From an uncultured Candidatus Altimarinota bacterium (GTDB lineage: Bacteria; Patescibacteriota; Gracilibacteria; BD1-5; JAGOOR01), in the NCBI GenBank assembly GCA_937920005.1, contig CALETF010000025.1, positions 1-13,370 of the forward strand: DNA of 13,370 nt, in the 5' to 3' direction. Positions 1-9,408 of this stretch are shown here, in pieces. Below the pieces are notes generated by a model. The model worked only from the letters and a program-made list of their open reading frames with translations, was not told the origin of the DNA and did no database searches. Within the stretch, counting starts at the first letter, position 1; each line of letters opens with the position of its first letter. The position numbers were made by a program, and so were the translations under genes.

Positions 1-9
1 TAATTCAAA

Positions 10-3000
10 ATGTCTTCTTATTCAGAACTTCGCTGACAACTGCTCTCTGGATTCTATGGTTTTTGGGTAAAAAACTATCGAATCGGTATTATGCTTGTCG
101 CATTGATTGGTCTCCTTGGAATATCCAATTTACTCTCCATACCAAAAGAGTCATCTCCTGATATCAAATTCGGTCTCATACAGATAGGTACCGCCTATAC
201 CGGTGTAGCTCCTGAAGAAATTGATTCTCTGATAACAAGTCGAATAGAAAAAGAAATTCAGAGTATCCAAGGTATCGATAAAATCGAGTCATCGAGTCGA
301 GAATGATTCTCGAGTGTAGTCGTGACACTCACAGCAGAAGCCAACACAGATAAAGTCCTCCAAGAAATAAAAGATGGTGTCGGTAAGGCAAAACTCCCAA
401 CCGACGCGACAGAACCATCTGTGAATGAAATTAGTACAGATAGTCAACAACTTTTTTCTGTCTTTTTGGCAAATACAAACAAAGACACTCCTCGTGATGC
501 GCTGATGAAAGCGGCGCGTGATATCCAGAAACGTTTTGAATGAAACTATAATATAGAATCAGTCAATATCGATGGTGGCGATGCATCAGAACTCGAAGTC
601 ATCATATCATGAGAAAAGCTCGATGCTCTCGGTATTTCGACATCCAAAATTGCTGATATCATCAAATCATACAATCAATCCTTCCCTCTTGGGAGCTTTA
701 CCATAGACACAAAAAAATATGATCTCCGAATCGAGGGTGATATAGAATCTTTTGAGAGCCTACTTCAGATACCAGTAAGCCTTTCAGAAGGTTGATCTGT
801 ACCACTTGGTGAGTTTGCTACTATCCAGAGAAAATGGACCAATACAGCTATCGAGCGAATGAATATGGGTGAATATGTCGATATCCCTTTTGTGCGACTC
901 AACTTCAATAAAGAACCTCGGAAAAGTGTCTTCGAAACATCAAGCGCTGTCAGAGCAGAACTCACCCGATATATGGAAGCTCTTTGACCAGAGTGGAAAA
1001 TAGAATACGGTCTCGATCTGGCTGCTGTCATCACACAGGATTACAAAGATCTCGCCAATAATGCTCTCCAAACAATCATCCTCGTCTACATCTGTATCTT
1101 CTTTTTTGTCGGCCTGAAGGAATCCCTCATTGCTTCTCTTTCGATTCCTTTGGCATTTCTGATATCAATCATGACTCTCAATGTGATGGATTTATCACTG
1201 AACTTCATGACCAATTTCTCACTCATTCTTTCATTTGGTATAGCCATAGATTTGACCCTTGTAATCATCGAAGAGACAACCAAAAAAGCAAAAATGTGAT
1301 ACAACCCCGCAACAGCGGTTTTGTTAGCTGTACGAGAACTCAAACTCTCTGTGATATCGAGCACTGCTGTGACATTGATTGTTTTTGTTCCCATGATGCT
1401 CCTGCCTGGAATTATTGGTAAATTCCTAGCCTACATCCCCATCACTGTATTTGCCAGTCTCCTTGCAACATTATTCCTCTCGATGACTACGAATTCATCC
1501 GTATTTATCAAGCTGGCTAAACCTGGGAAAACCTATGTTCGACAACCACTAGTCGAAGCACATCTATCGCCTGATGAATTACTCCTCCTAGAAGAAGAAA
1601 GAAAGTGAAAAATGGAGCGACCGCCCGAGAGTGAATCTCGTCGTGAGAAGCTCATAGAACATGTCGAAGCATGGTACGAAGACACACTGAAATGGTGGCT
1701 CGAAACCAAAAAACGTCGTCAACTCGCTATCTGGGGACCGATTGTGCTTACAGGCCTAACATTTATATTTCTCAGTCCTCGGCTCGTCGGTGGGTGACTC
1801 TTTCCGACAGAAGATAGTCAGTATGTTTTTCTGAATATTATAGCCCCTCCTGGTACGAAGCAATCATCTCTATTGGATAAAATAAAGGCTGACGGAGTTT
1901 CTCTTGAACAGAGATTCGAGGGTTTTCCTGAGATAAAATTGAGTTCCTTTAGTATTGGTGAAGAAAAAATAACCATTTTCATCGAGCTTACTGACATGGG
2001 AGAGCGCAAATCCAAGGACCAGCGCAGTAGTCAAGAACTCGAAAAAATCTTTATCAAAAATCTCACCCCCCTCCTCTCTCAAGGACTCACCATCGACACA
2101 AATAGCCAACAAAAATGACCACCAACAGGCAAAGCTGTGAGCATCAAGCTCATTGCTGATTCGACTGATAAGCTCCCGGAATTGAAACGGGTATCAAAAG
2201 AATTTGAGAATTTCGTAAAAAGTATCGAGGGAGTGAAAAACGTCACTAACACGAGTGCTGATAGCCCTGGTGAAATCATCTTCAGAGTCGATCGAGAGCG
2301 TGCTGCATCAGTTGGAGTTTCTCCGCTCCAAATCTATAGTGAAATATCAGCTGGGAGTCGTGGTGTCAAAGCTGGGAGCATAACCCTCGATGATGAGGAT
2401 ATAGACATTATTGTCAAAACTGACACACATTATGATGCACTTCAGATAGACAAGATTCAGGGCATGCAAATCAATACTGCCAATGGTCCTGTAACTCTCG
2501 GCTCACTCCTCACGTATCAAATCTGAAATGCTATTGTCGACGTTCGACGTGTCGATGGTGATCTCACGATATCTGTCGAGGCGGACGCGCGTGATGGCTA
2601 TGTCGGTGGTCAGCTTTTGGCCAAACTCAATGCTTATGCCGAGAAATATCAGTTCCCCAAAGGTGTATCATATAAAAAGTGAGGAGAATTCGAGGCAAAT
2701 AAAGAGCTTATTGTTGGAGCTTTTACTGCTCTCATTACGTCTATCCTTCTTATATTTGTCATTCTTGTCTTTGTCTTCAATTCCTACTCACAGCCTCTCA
2801 TTATTCTCTACACCATCATCCTCGGCCTTCTCGGTGTCAATATGGGTCTTTGGCTGATGAAATTTTTTGATAGCTCTATCGGATATAATATGCCTATGGG
2901 TATTGGTTTCATATCACTGAACGGTCTCGTAGTTACGAACGCTATTATTCTCCTCGATAAAATCAATCGTAATCGTGATGCCGGGATGAAGCCCTATGAC

Positions 3001-3303
3001 ACGGTCGTTGATGGAGGTAAGACACGTATGATTGCTCAAGTTGTTACGGCACTGACGACTATATTTGGTCTCCTTCCAACAGCGTTTCAGGACCCATTTT
3101 GGGCTGGTCTCTCATGGACCGTTATCTGGGGAACTATTGTGGCTACCGTACTCACACTCTATTGTATTCCTGCATTGTATTATGAAGCATATCTCCATGA
3201 AGGGGAAAAGAAATTTGTGAAGCGAAGAGGAAATTTGTTAAAATCATTGATATCTCTATCATATAGAGTATGAAAAAGATTCTTCTCACGTGTGTCGGAA
3301 TAA
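10..3303 (+). CDS. RND-superfamily efflux transporter (AcrB/HAE1-like inner-membrane pump), read with UGA = Gly
   Basis: Proton-driven efflux permease of the RND (AcrB-type) superfamily, 1097 residues, close to the usual 1000-1050. Thirteen in-frame TGA codons (34, 304, 541, 610, 793, 985, 1297, 1606, 1795, 2116, 2524, 2680, 3271) read as Gly. Several sit on family-conserved glycines: the GPPTGK motif (G703), the GGE motif (G891) and the SSREG segment (G99). TM1 is at about residues 24-42. TM2-6 follow at about 350-510, a charged cytoplasmic linker at about 510-570, the second periplasmic half after TM7, and TM8-12 at about 900-1060. The TM4 relay has Asp414 followed by Leu415, where AcrB has two Asp; the AcrB Lys940 position is Thr976. 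The start is fixed because TAA at 1-3 closes the frame and ATG at 10 is the first start. The last ten codons overlap the next gene. Substrate is unknown. A membrane-fusion partner, if present, would lie upstream of the window. Family assignment is firm; the function as an active pump is inferred. Confidence 0.93.
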
Positions 3304-3920
3304 TTCTCCTCCTCGTCACGATTCATCTATCGACACCATTTTATGGTGGACTACCGGGTATCGTCACTCGTATACAGGCCCGTGTTGTCAATCAAGCAGC
3401 TATCGTCATCCACGATCCCGGGGCATGTGCACTTATTCGTGGATATTGGCATCGTTCATTGTACGCACGTTTTCGAGATAGATGCGTCACTAATTATATT
3501 CAGAATACTGTTGATGAAGTGTCAGATTGTAAGAGAACCAAACTCATAAGCGACATGAGTCAGCTCTCTACTGTCTGGCTCCGAGATGAATATCGATACT
3601 CGTGTCTTATTCGACATTATCAAGCCATGCTTGGTAATTCTCTTACCCAGCAATGGCTCCCACAAGAATGTATCAATCTCCGTGACAAGCTCGTTATTTT
3701 TGAACATTATCTCGAAGATATACGTGTGGACCGAGCTAACAAAGAGCCACTCAGTACTAATTCATCTCCTCTCACTGATGGCGATATTCGCAATATAGAA
3801 CAATGTGAAGGCTTTCTTGATACCAAAAAAATATATTCATTTCTCCGCGATAGCGGAACAAACTCAGAAGAATCAGACTATGTAGCGTCTCAAAAGAAAA
3901 GAAGTTTTGAACTTAAATAA
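3270..3920 (+). CDS. Hypothetical secreted or membrane-anchored protein with six cysteines after the leader
   Basis: A 216-residue protein I do not recognise. It begins MKKILL and has a hydrophobic stretch at about residues 4-20, which looks like a signal peptide or an N-terminal anchor. Cys8 lies inside this stretch, with no clear lipobox. The rest is polar and carries cysteines at 53, 72, 87, 112, 134 and 179. That even number is compatible with three disulfides in an exported protein, but this is inference. It uses no TGA codon. Its ATG lies inside the end of the RND gene (34-bp overlap), so the two are probably co-transcribed and translationally coupled; a role linked to the transporter is possible but unproven. 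No Shine-Dalgarno is visible upstream. The Ser/Glu/Lys-rich tail (about 160-216) looks disordered. It ends at TAA. Confidence 0.72.
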   Translation: MKKILLTCVGIILLLVTIHLSTPFYGGLPGIVTRIQARVVNQAAIVIHDPGACALIRGYWHRSLYARFRDRCVTNYIQNTVDEVSDCKRTKLISDMSQLSTVWLRDEYRYSCLIRHYQAMLGNSLTQQWLPQECINLRDKLVIFEHYLEDIRVDRANKEPLSTNSSPLTDGDIRNIEQCEGFLDTKKIYSFLRDSGTNSEESDYVASQKKRSFELK

Positions 3921-3943
3921 TATTGATACTTATTCGGTGTTTA

Positions 3944-3972
3944 TTGACAATGCTTGTGAAAGAATAGAATAT
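3944..3972 (+). promoter_or_regulatory. Candidate sigma70-type promoter for the 418-residue gene
   Basis: A perfect -35 TTGACA (3944-3949) is followed after 17 bp by GAATAT (3967-3972); an alternative -10 is TAGAAT at 3965-3970 with a 15-bp spacer. A start site about 7 nt after the -10 would fall at or next to the ATG at 3978, so the transcript may be leaderless. This is the only sizeable gap (57 bp) on the + strand between the RND/216-residue pair and the next gene. Confidence 0.5.
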
Positions 3973-3977
3973 TTGGA

Positions 3978-5234
3978 ATGAAAAATCCTCTCTCCTCTTA
4001 TTCTCAGAATCCAGACGAGCTATTAGCTCGGGGTATCTCACAACTCGCTCTCTCACTCAAATATCCAGACGTAAACGCTCTTAGGAAGAGAGTACTTGAT
4101 GTCTTACAACTCAGATGACAATCACCGCTTTCTGCACAAGAATTGGATATCATCCTCGATTGTCTGACGTCTCAACAATGAGATAATGCCCTTATTCTCA
4201 TTAACCATAGGCTTTTTTGTGATTTTGATTATGAAAAAATGCTCCGAGAAAGACATTTTCTCGACAAAACACTTTGAGAATTATCAAGATTTGAGCAAGG
4301 TGGACAATATCGACATACTGAATTAAGAAAAACTGGGGAGACTCTCTCTGATTTTGCTCAATCTGAGAAAGGAAAAGAGCCAGATCAAATCACCATACAA
4401 TGAATTGCAAATTATGTCGAACTTCGACAAGCGCAGGCCGTTAATGCTCAGAATAGAAAACTGTTTGCAGAAGCATGTCAGTGAGGCGAAACAGAGGTAT
4501 TATACACATGTCAGAATACTAAAATTCCAACAGGACTCCACTATGACCCTGAACACAAATTGATTGGATGATGGAATGAGGCTGGAAAGATTATTGATAG
4601 AACAGTTCTAAGTGGTTTACATCCCGTGGCCCCAGCTTTTTTTGGAGACGAGATAACAGTACCTTGCGCAGATGAAAAAGGTCAGCTTCACTTAGTTGAA
4701 TTTAATCCCAATGGTTTTTCTTATTTTGGTTATATGCCTAGAAACTCTATCTCTGTTATTCCTTCAAAAAATATAGGAGATCGTCATGTTATACCAAATA
4801 GAGACTCTTTGAAACCCGAAATTTTTTATTGTTATGTCAATAATTATTGATCGCCAAAAATTATCCATTCTGGACCAGGAAGAACCATCACCAGCAATGA
4901 ACCAATAAGAGAATTCAAAATAGATGGTGATGTCATCTTTGTGACACATGAGAGCTCTGGAAGTTGTGCCTCTTACAAGGTTCATTCACTTCAAACTGGA
5001 GCATGGGTGGATATAGAAAATAAAAATATAGAAAAACAAGAAGAAACACCTGATGATATCATATTTACACTTCGACACCGTGATGCCTTTGATGGTACCA
5101 TCCATCTTCCCGAAAAACAGCCAGCAAAATGGCAACTTGGTAAAAAATGGTGGGCAAAGAAAACAGTTTCACTCAAAGAATTTGCAGAGCTCTGGAAAGA
5201 AACAGCAAAAGAAGCTCAAGACAGAAAAATCTAA
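3978..5234 (+). CDS. Hypothetical protein, 418 residues, read with UGA = Gly
   Basis: I do not recognise this protein. The standard code breaks it into fragments; with TGA as Gly it is one frame of 418 residues. There are seven TGA codons, at 4116, 4179, 4275, 4401, 4482, 4569 and 4848. No signal peptide or membrane segment is visible, so it is probably cytoplasmic. The N-terminal part (about 1-170) looks helical and charged. The middle and C-terminal parts (about 180-380) are rich in aromatic, Gly and beta-type residues, with scattered Cys. The end is basic and Trp-rich (a KWQLGKKWW stretch), then a helical Glu/Lys tail. It starts at ATG 3978 behind a TTGACA promoter and ends at TAA, overlapping the dprA stop tail to tail by 4 bp. 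No Shine-Dalgarno is apparent. The reading frame is well supported by its length and consistent codon use; the function is unknown. Confidence 0.8.
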
Positions 5235-6298
5235 GTAATCCTGTATACCCCTCCACTGCTCGTGATATGTCACTCTATCTCCATAAGTGCGAGTGCATTT
5301 ATGATAGTCGTTGTGTCCTGTTGTAATCTGTCTGTCAACCCATCAATTCCCATACTATCGAGACAGAGAAGCTCATAGAGACTGTCTTGTAATGGATTAG
5401 AAAACAGAGGCTTGGTAGACAACATCGACATTTGTTTGTCGACAATCTGATACTCAGAGAGTATATCTTCTGTCCCTAGAATCAGTTTGCCCAGACCGTC
5501 ACGAATAAGCGCATTACTGCCTCGTGCTCACTCGCGATTCATGTCGGCTGGTATGACGAAAACATCATGATTTGCTTCGACAGCTAGACGGGCTGTGATG
5601 AGAGTGCCCGAATCCTCTCCTGCTTCTGCTATGAGCGTCCCCCGTGACATCCCAGCAACCACAGCATTGCGAATTGGGAAATTAAATGGCTCAGCTGGAG
5701 TACCCAGAGGAAACTGCGATATGAGCGCCCCTCAATTTGCGATTATTTTGTCGAATAAGCTACGATTTGAAGGTGGATAGAGTACATCTATACCTGCACC
5801 GAAAACGGCAGCTGTATACCCATTATTTTTGAGAGCGAGCTCATGTGCGACACTGTCGATCCCATAAGCTCCTCCACTGATAATACCATATCCAGCCCGT
5901 ATGAGATCAGGAATAATCCGCTCAAGACATGCAACAGCGTATTGTGAGTGTTTGCGGGAACCAACAACCGAAATCAGTGCATCATGTGTCGGGAGAGATC
6001 ATCGGACATAGAGAATTGTTGGAGCATCTGGGAGCGATTTGAGGAGAACAGGATACTCGTCATCATCGATATGCACAATCTTCACTTGGAGGGCTTCGAG
6101 GGTACGTTCGACACGTTCGACAGAGAGCGGGGTATTTTTGTCTACAATTGCCTGTGCTTTGTCTATTTGAAAGCCATAATCAAGGAGCGTTTTTATGTCG
6201 AGAGAGGAGAGAAAATCACTCCCATCTCATGAGATTTGTCTGAGTTTTTTATGCGTCAATCAGAGAGTATGGAGTACGGCAAAAGAGAGATGTTTCAT
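5231..6298 (-). CDS. dprA: DNA-processing protein DprA (DNA uptake, RecA loading)
   Basis: DprA/Smf binds incoming single-stranded DNA and loads RecA onto it during natural transformation. The reading gives 355 residues, in the family range. An N-terminal helical region (about 1-80) precedes the Rossmann-like core. The core shows LYVRG (96-100), VVGSR (111-115), SGGAYGID (141-148), FGAGIDVLYP (166-175), GALISQFPLGTP (190-201), FNFPIRN (205-211), SGTLITA (230-236) and the RGSNALIRDG end (259-268). A DprA-type winged helix follows at about 303-355. Six TGA codons read as Gly: residues 13, 24, 100, 189, 257 and 343. Those at 100 and 189 lie at typical Gly positions. The usual Arg of the SG-x-A-R-GID signature is Tyr145 here. 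The start is ATG at 6298; an in-frame TTG lies nine codons upstream but is less likely. The 42-nt gap to the upstream propeller gene has no terminator, so they may be co-transcribed. It ends with TAG. Confidence 0.95.
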
Positions 6299-6340
6299 AT
6301 CTCTATCATAGTCTCTGTGTTTCAAAATCAATAGAGCTGT

Positions 6341-8308
6341 CTACTTTCGACACTGGAGTGCATCACAGCCTCCATTTTTATCAGCCCAATCAGCCAATTG
6401 TGATGCAAGGATGTATACTTCATTACGAGTAATAGAGCTATAGGCCCGAAAACGTGCCCATTGTTTGGTTGTAATAGCATTTTGGAGTGCCTTTTGATGA
6501 ATAGCTCGAGCTATATCAGAAGACTCTTCTGGCTGCATGCACACCCCTCGCATGAGGAGAGCGTAGGCTTCTATTCTGGAGATTTGTTTTGTTGGTTCAA
6601 AAGCACCATTATTTGGATAAATAAGATTATTTACGAGTCCTGTCTGAATAACTGAGACTGTTTCCTGACTATTCCCTTGGAGAGTAATATCGGTGTAGGT
6701 ATTGTCGTATTCGGTCGCAGCTGATTTTGGTCCATGAAGCATATTCACTGCTATATTAAGAACCTCAATACGAGAAATCTTTTTACCTTGTGGTTGTTTC
6801 TCACTTATAAAGCCCTCACAAATCATATTCTCACGATACTGTGTGCTATTTTCTGGCGCTTTTGAGAGAGGGCAGGTGCGATACATGCCTGATTTTTTGC
6901 AGACTGATGATGTAATAGGTGCTGATGTGCTTGTTGTACCTACAGACACTGCCTTGAGGTCATCTATATTTTTCTTCTCAGGAATACCATAAGAAACTCC
7001 TGGTATATCAGAATTATTTTTTATATTTGCGAAGTCTATTGATTTGACGCTCAGTTTCGGCGTATTTTCTCCAACTCACACCGTGTAAATACCCGTGAGA
7101 CTCTTTCCGTCGACAGTGTCCAGCAGAATAACTCTATTTGTATTGAGAGTCAACCGCATGCTCGATCCAGGAATTGGCTCAATATCAAAAGTAGCTTTAA
7201 TAGTAAGTGAATTATTTTGAGTATATTTACCTGCTGCCGCTGTGGTATTGATTTCGAGAAGCTGTGGTATTTTGACATTAAAAGTACTCACAGAATTGCT
7301 CTTTGAGTCAAGAGAATAGAGAAAGCCTGTATCTATAACTCCAAAAACAGGAGTGATGCCTACAGACATTGTTTTCACAACATCATCTGTGCTTGTATCA
7401 ATAACTGAGATGGAGTTGCCTTCATTATTCATCACAAACAATACACGACCAGAGAGTACCATAAAGGTGGGCTTTAAACCTACTTGTATAGTTTTGAGAA
7501 TTGAGTTTTTCGTTGTATCAATAACTGAGACAGTATTGTCTCAAATATTGTTCACATATATTTTTGTTCATATGGCAATTGACTGCGTAGGATTTTTACC
7601 CGCTGGTATGACAATAGGAACACCATTTATCAGGATTGGCTTTTCTGGATTATACGCATCCAAAACATGTATTTGGTCTAGTTGAGAATTGACTGTATAG
7701 AGCTTATTTCAAATGATAACTCATGATGTAGTACCATAACCCATATTAATAAAAGTCGCTGCCCCGTTGTTTCCATTGATCATAGTCAGATAGACATCAC
7801 CTGGATGATGAACAAATATTCTATTGTTTGCTGTAAAAAATGTAGGAAAAGATGATCCTACTGTTCATTTTGTAGTTATCGTGCGGAGGATAGTATTTTT
7901 TGTTGCGTCGACGACCGTGATATGTTCATTTCAGATAGCATAAATATAATTTCCCGATGAAAAAATATTCACAAGACCTTTTGGTATGCTGATTGTTTTG
8001 TAGACTTCATCTTTCTGAGTATCAACAATCGTAATAGTACTCCCCTCTGAATTGCCAATGTAAACTGATTTGCCCACAACCGTTGCTGACAGTGGTTTGA
8101 TACCAACCGGTATAGTTGCTTTCACTTCTTTTTTTGTTGTATCTATCACGGAGACAGTGTTGGTGTCTGAATTCACAACATAAATTCTCTTGTCATAAAC
8201 CACTGCATGAACCGGTTGAGAACCTACCGCAATACTCTCAGCAAAAAGGGGCAAGAACAAAAAAGAACAAAGAATGACAATAATGTATTTAAATCAATGA
8301 GAAAACAT
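6341..8308 (-). CDS. Secreted YVTN/YncE-type beta-propeller with C-terminal SLH-like region
   Basis: An exported surface protein of 655 residues, read with eight TGA codons as Gly (8294, 7931, 7865, 7721, 7709, 7568, 7541, 7076). An N-terminal signal peptide (about 1-24, ending LFAE) precedes about seven repeats of the 40-residue YVTN/YncE type, with recurring IYVVN and VSVIDT strands, spanning about 25-345. A short beta domain follows (about 350-430) with a TGIYTVG strand, like bacterial surface Ig-type modules. The last about 190 residues look like S-layer-homology repeats: an ISRIE motif twice, an FEPTKQ approach to the second, and four or more Cys. YVTN propellers are known mostly from surface and periplasmic proteins; SLH repeats usually bind cell-wall polymers. 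The likely role is a wall-anchored surface protein; ligand unknown. The ATG at 8308 was chosen because it supplies a complete signal peptide, which later TTG starts would truncate. It ends with TAG. Confidence 0.88.
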
Positions 8309-8317
8309 ATGAGATGA

Positions 8318-8346
8318 GTATATCCTATTTTTTAGGAAAAATCCAA
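8318..8346 (-). promoter_or_regulatory. Candidate promoter of the propeller gene
   Basis: On the - strand, TTGGAT (8346-8341), a 17-bp spacer, and ATATAC (8323-8318). The predicted start site is about 2 nt before the ATG at 8308, giving a nearly leaderless mRNA. The -35 overlaps the T-tract of the preceding terminator. The match to consensus is only moderate. Confidence 0.35.
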
Positions 8347-8378
8347 AAAATCCCCAATTTTTCAAAGAATTGAGGATT
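8345..8378 (-). terminator. Rho-independent terminator of the coiled-coil gene
   Basis: On the - strand, ATCCTCAATT (8377-8368) pairs with AATTGGGGAT (8359-8350) as ten pairs with one G-U wobble. An A-T pair extends the base, the loop is 8 nt, and a run of six T (8350-8345) follows. It lies 46 nt past the TAA of the 8424-9239 gene. Confidence 0.75.
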
Positions 8379-8423
8379 CTAGTTATGAGACAGAAAATAA
8401 AATGTGATACGTGTTCCAAAAAA

Positions 8424-9239
8424 TTATAAGCTCTTCAGCTCTACATCGCCATTTTTTTCAAGCTCAATAAGTAATCGCTGTGCTTTCATGAGTTGAGCTT
8501 TTGCACTCAATAGGTCATACATTTTTTGTTCTGTATCGATTTGTATTATACGTATCATCTGTTCTTCTTCATCGAGAGAAAGAATCTCTACCTTTTTAGC
8601 TCTGAGATCTGCAAGTGCCTCGATGATGTGCGCACGATATTCTGAAAATTCAGTAATTCTCGTGGTTTTCAATTCTGGATCGTCTGGATTCTCTAAACTA
8701 TTTGAAAGTGTTGTTAATGTAGTATTTACAAGTCTGAGAGACCAGTAAAGCTGATTGATGGAGATATCAACTGTGTCTAATACATCATCAAATTCAGGCT
8801 CTTGTTTGAGACCCTCAAATCTGCTTCTTAGCTGTTTCTGAAAAAAATCTGCATGAGAATACATTCATCGAACTCGGCTCAAATAACTACTATCGAGGGC
8901 TCCTATTTCCACACCCCTCGTATTTTCATCTGTTATACCCATGACTACGTCTATCTTCTTTTGCATGAAATCAAAATCAGTCATGGCTGTATCTACAGCA
9001 TCGATACTGCTTGAAAAAAGAAGGGCATTTTTCTGTTTTTCTAGATCTATCATACCCTCTTGATTGTTTTCTGTATATTGCAGATTTTTTTCTGCTATTT
9101 TTACTTTCATTTCATACTCAGCAATAAACGCCTTAATTTCTGCCATTTTTGCTTCCTTGATACTTATTGTGTCAGCATAAAGTGTCGCTGAATACAGAGC
9201 CAAAAAAACAACAAGAAAGCGGGAAAGTATATGTTTCAT
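8424..9239 (-). CDS. Secreted coiled-coil-like protein, 271 residues
   Basis: An exported protein that I cannot assign to a family. Two same-frame stretches are joined across one TGA (8865-8867, Gly125), giving 271 residues. The N-terminus MKHILSRFLVVFLALYSATL runs into a likely cleavage after YA at about residue 22. The mature part is almost all charged helix, with heptad-like runs at about 27-110 and 140-271 rich in Glu, Lys, Leu and Ile. There are no cysteines and no second membrane segment. It has its own promoter (TTGCAA-17-TAGAAT) and terminator and sits between the S-layer protein and the propeller gene, so an envelope role is plausible but only by context. No Shine-Dalgarno; the ATG follows a pyrimidine-rich TTTTTCTCTT leader. 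If the TGA were a stop, the first product would be a 124-residue fragment, which I consider unlikely given the recoding elsewhere. Confidence 0.85.
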
Positions 9240-9266
9240 AAGAGAAAAATAATAAAATACCTCTCT

Positions 9267-9295
9267 ATTCTACCCTATACTTTTTGAGTTTGCAA
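9267..9295 (-). promoter_or_regulatory. Sigma70-type promoter of the coiled-coil gene
   Basis: On the - strand, TTGCAA (9295-9290), an exact 17-bp spacer, and TAGAAT (9272-9267), a five-of-six match to TATAAT. The start site would lie near 9259, giving a 5' leader of about 20 nt with no Shine-Dalgarno. This is the best promoter match on the - strand. Confidence 0.6.
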
Positions 9296-9328
9296 ATTTT
9301 AAAGAACTGAACGAAAAATCTGACAATC

Positions 9329-9359
9329 AAAAAACCCACCCCCCGAAGGGAGTGGATTT
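9329..9359 (-). terminator. Strong rho-independent terminator of the S-layer gene
   Basis: Read on the - strand, a 12-bp stem (9359-9348 with 9343-9332) encloses a UUCG tetraloop closed by C-G. It includes two G-U wobbles and runs into six T (9334-9329). It lies 50 nt past the TAA of the S-layer gene. On the + strand the wobbles become mismatches, so it is oriented for the - strand. Confidence 0.9.
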
Positions 9360-9408
9360 TTATCTACTTTTTCAAGTCTAAACTCATAACTTATTAACTA
9401 GAAGTTAA

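Noticed and set aside
10..3303. A decayed transporter pseudogene broken by many stop codons
   Set aside because: Every interruption is TGA, never TAA or TAG; the frame never shifts, and the TGA positions match conserved glycines. Recoding explains all of it.
5948..6232. A + strand gene of 94 residues opposite dprA
   Set aside because: It lies wholly within the dprA coding region on the other strand, and its product shows no family features.
10..6298. UGA read as tryptophan (table 4) or as selenocysteine
   Set aside because: TGA positions fall in glycine motifs (GGE, GPPTGK, LYVRG), TGG serves for Trp, and the codons are far too many for selenocysteine.
8865..9239. Two separate small genes at 8424-8864 and 8865-9239
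   Set aside because: They are in the same frame and abut across a single TGA, which reads as Gly elsewhere; only the upstream part has a signal peptide and a promoter.
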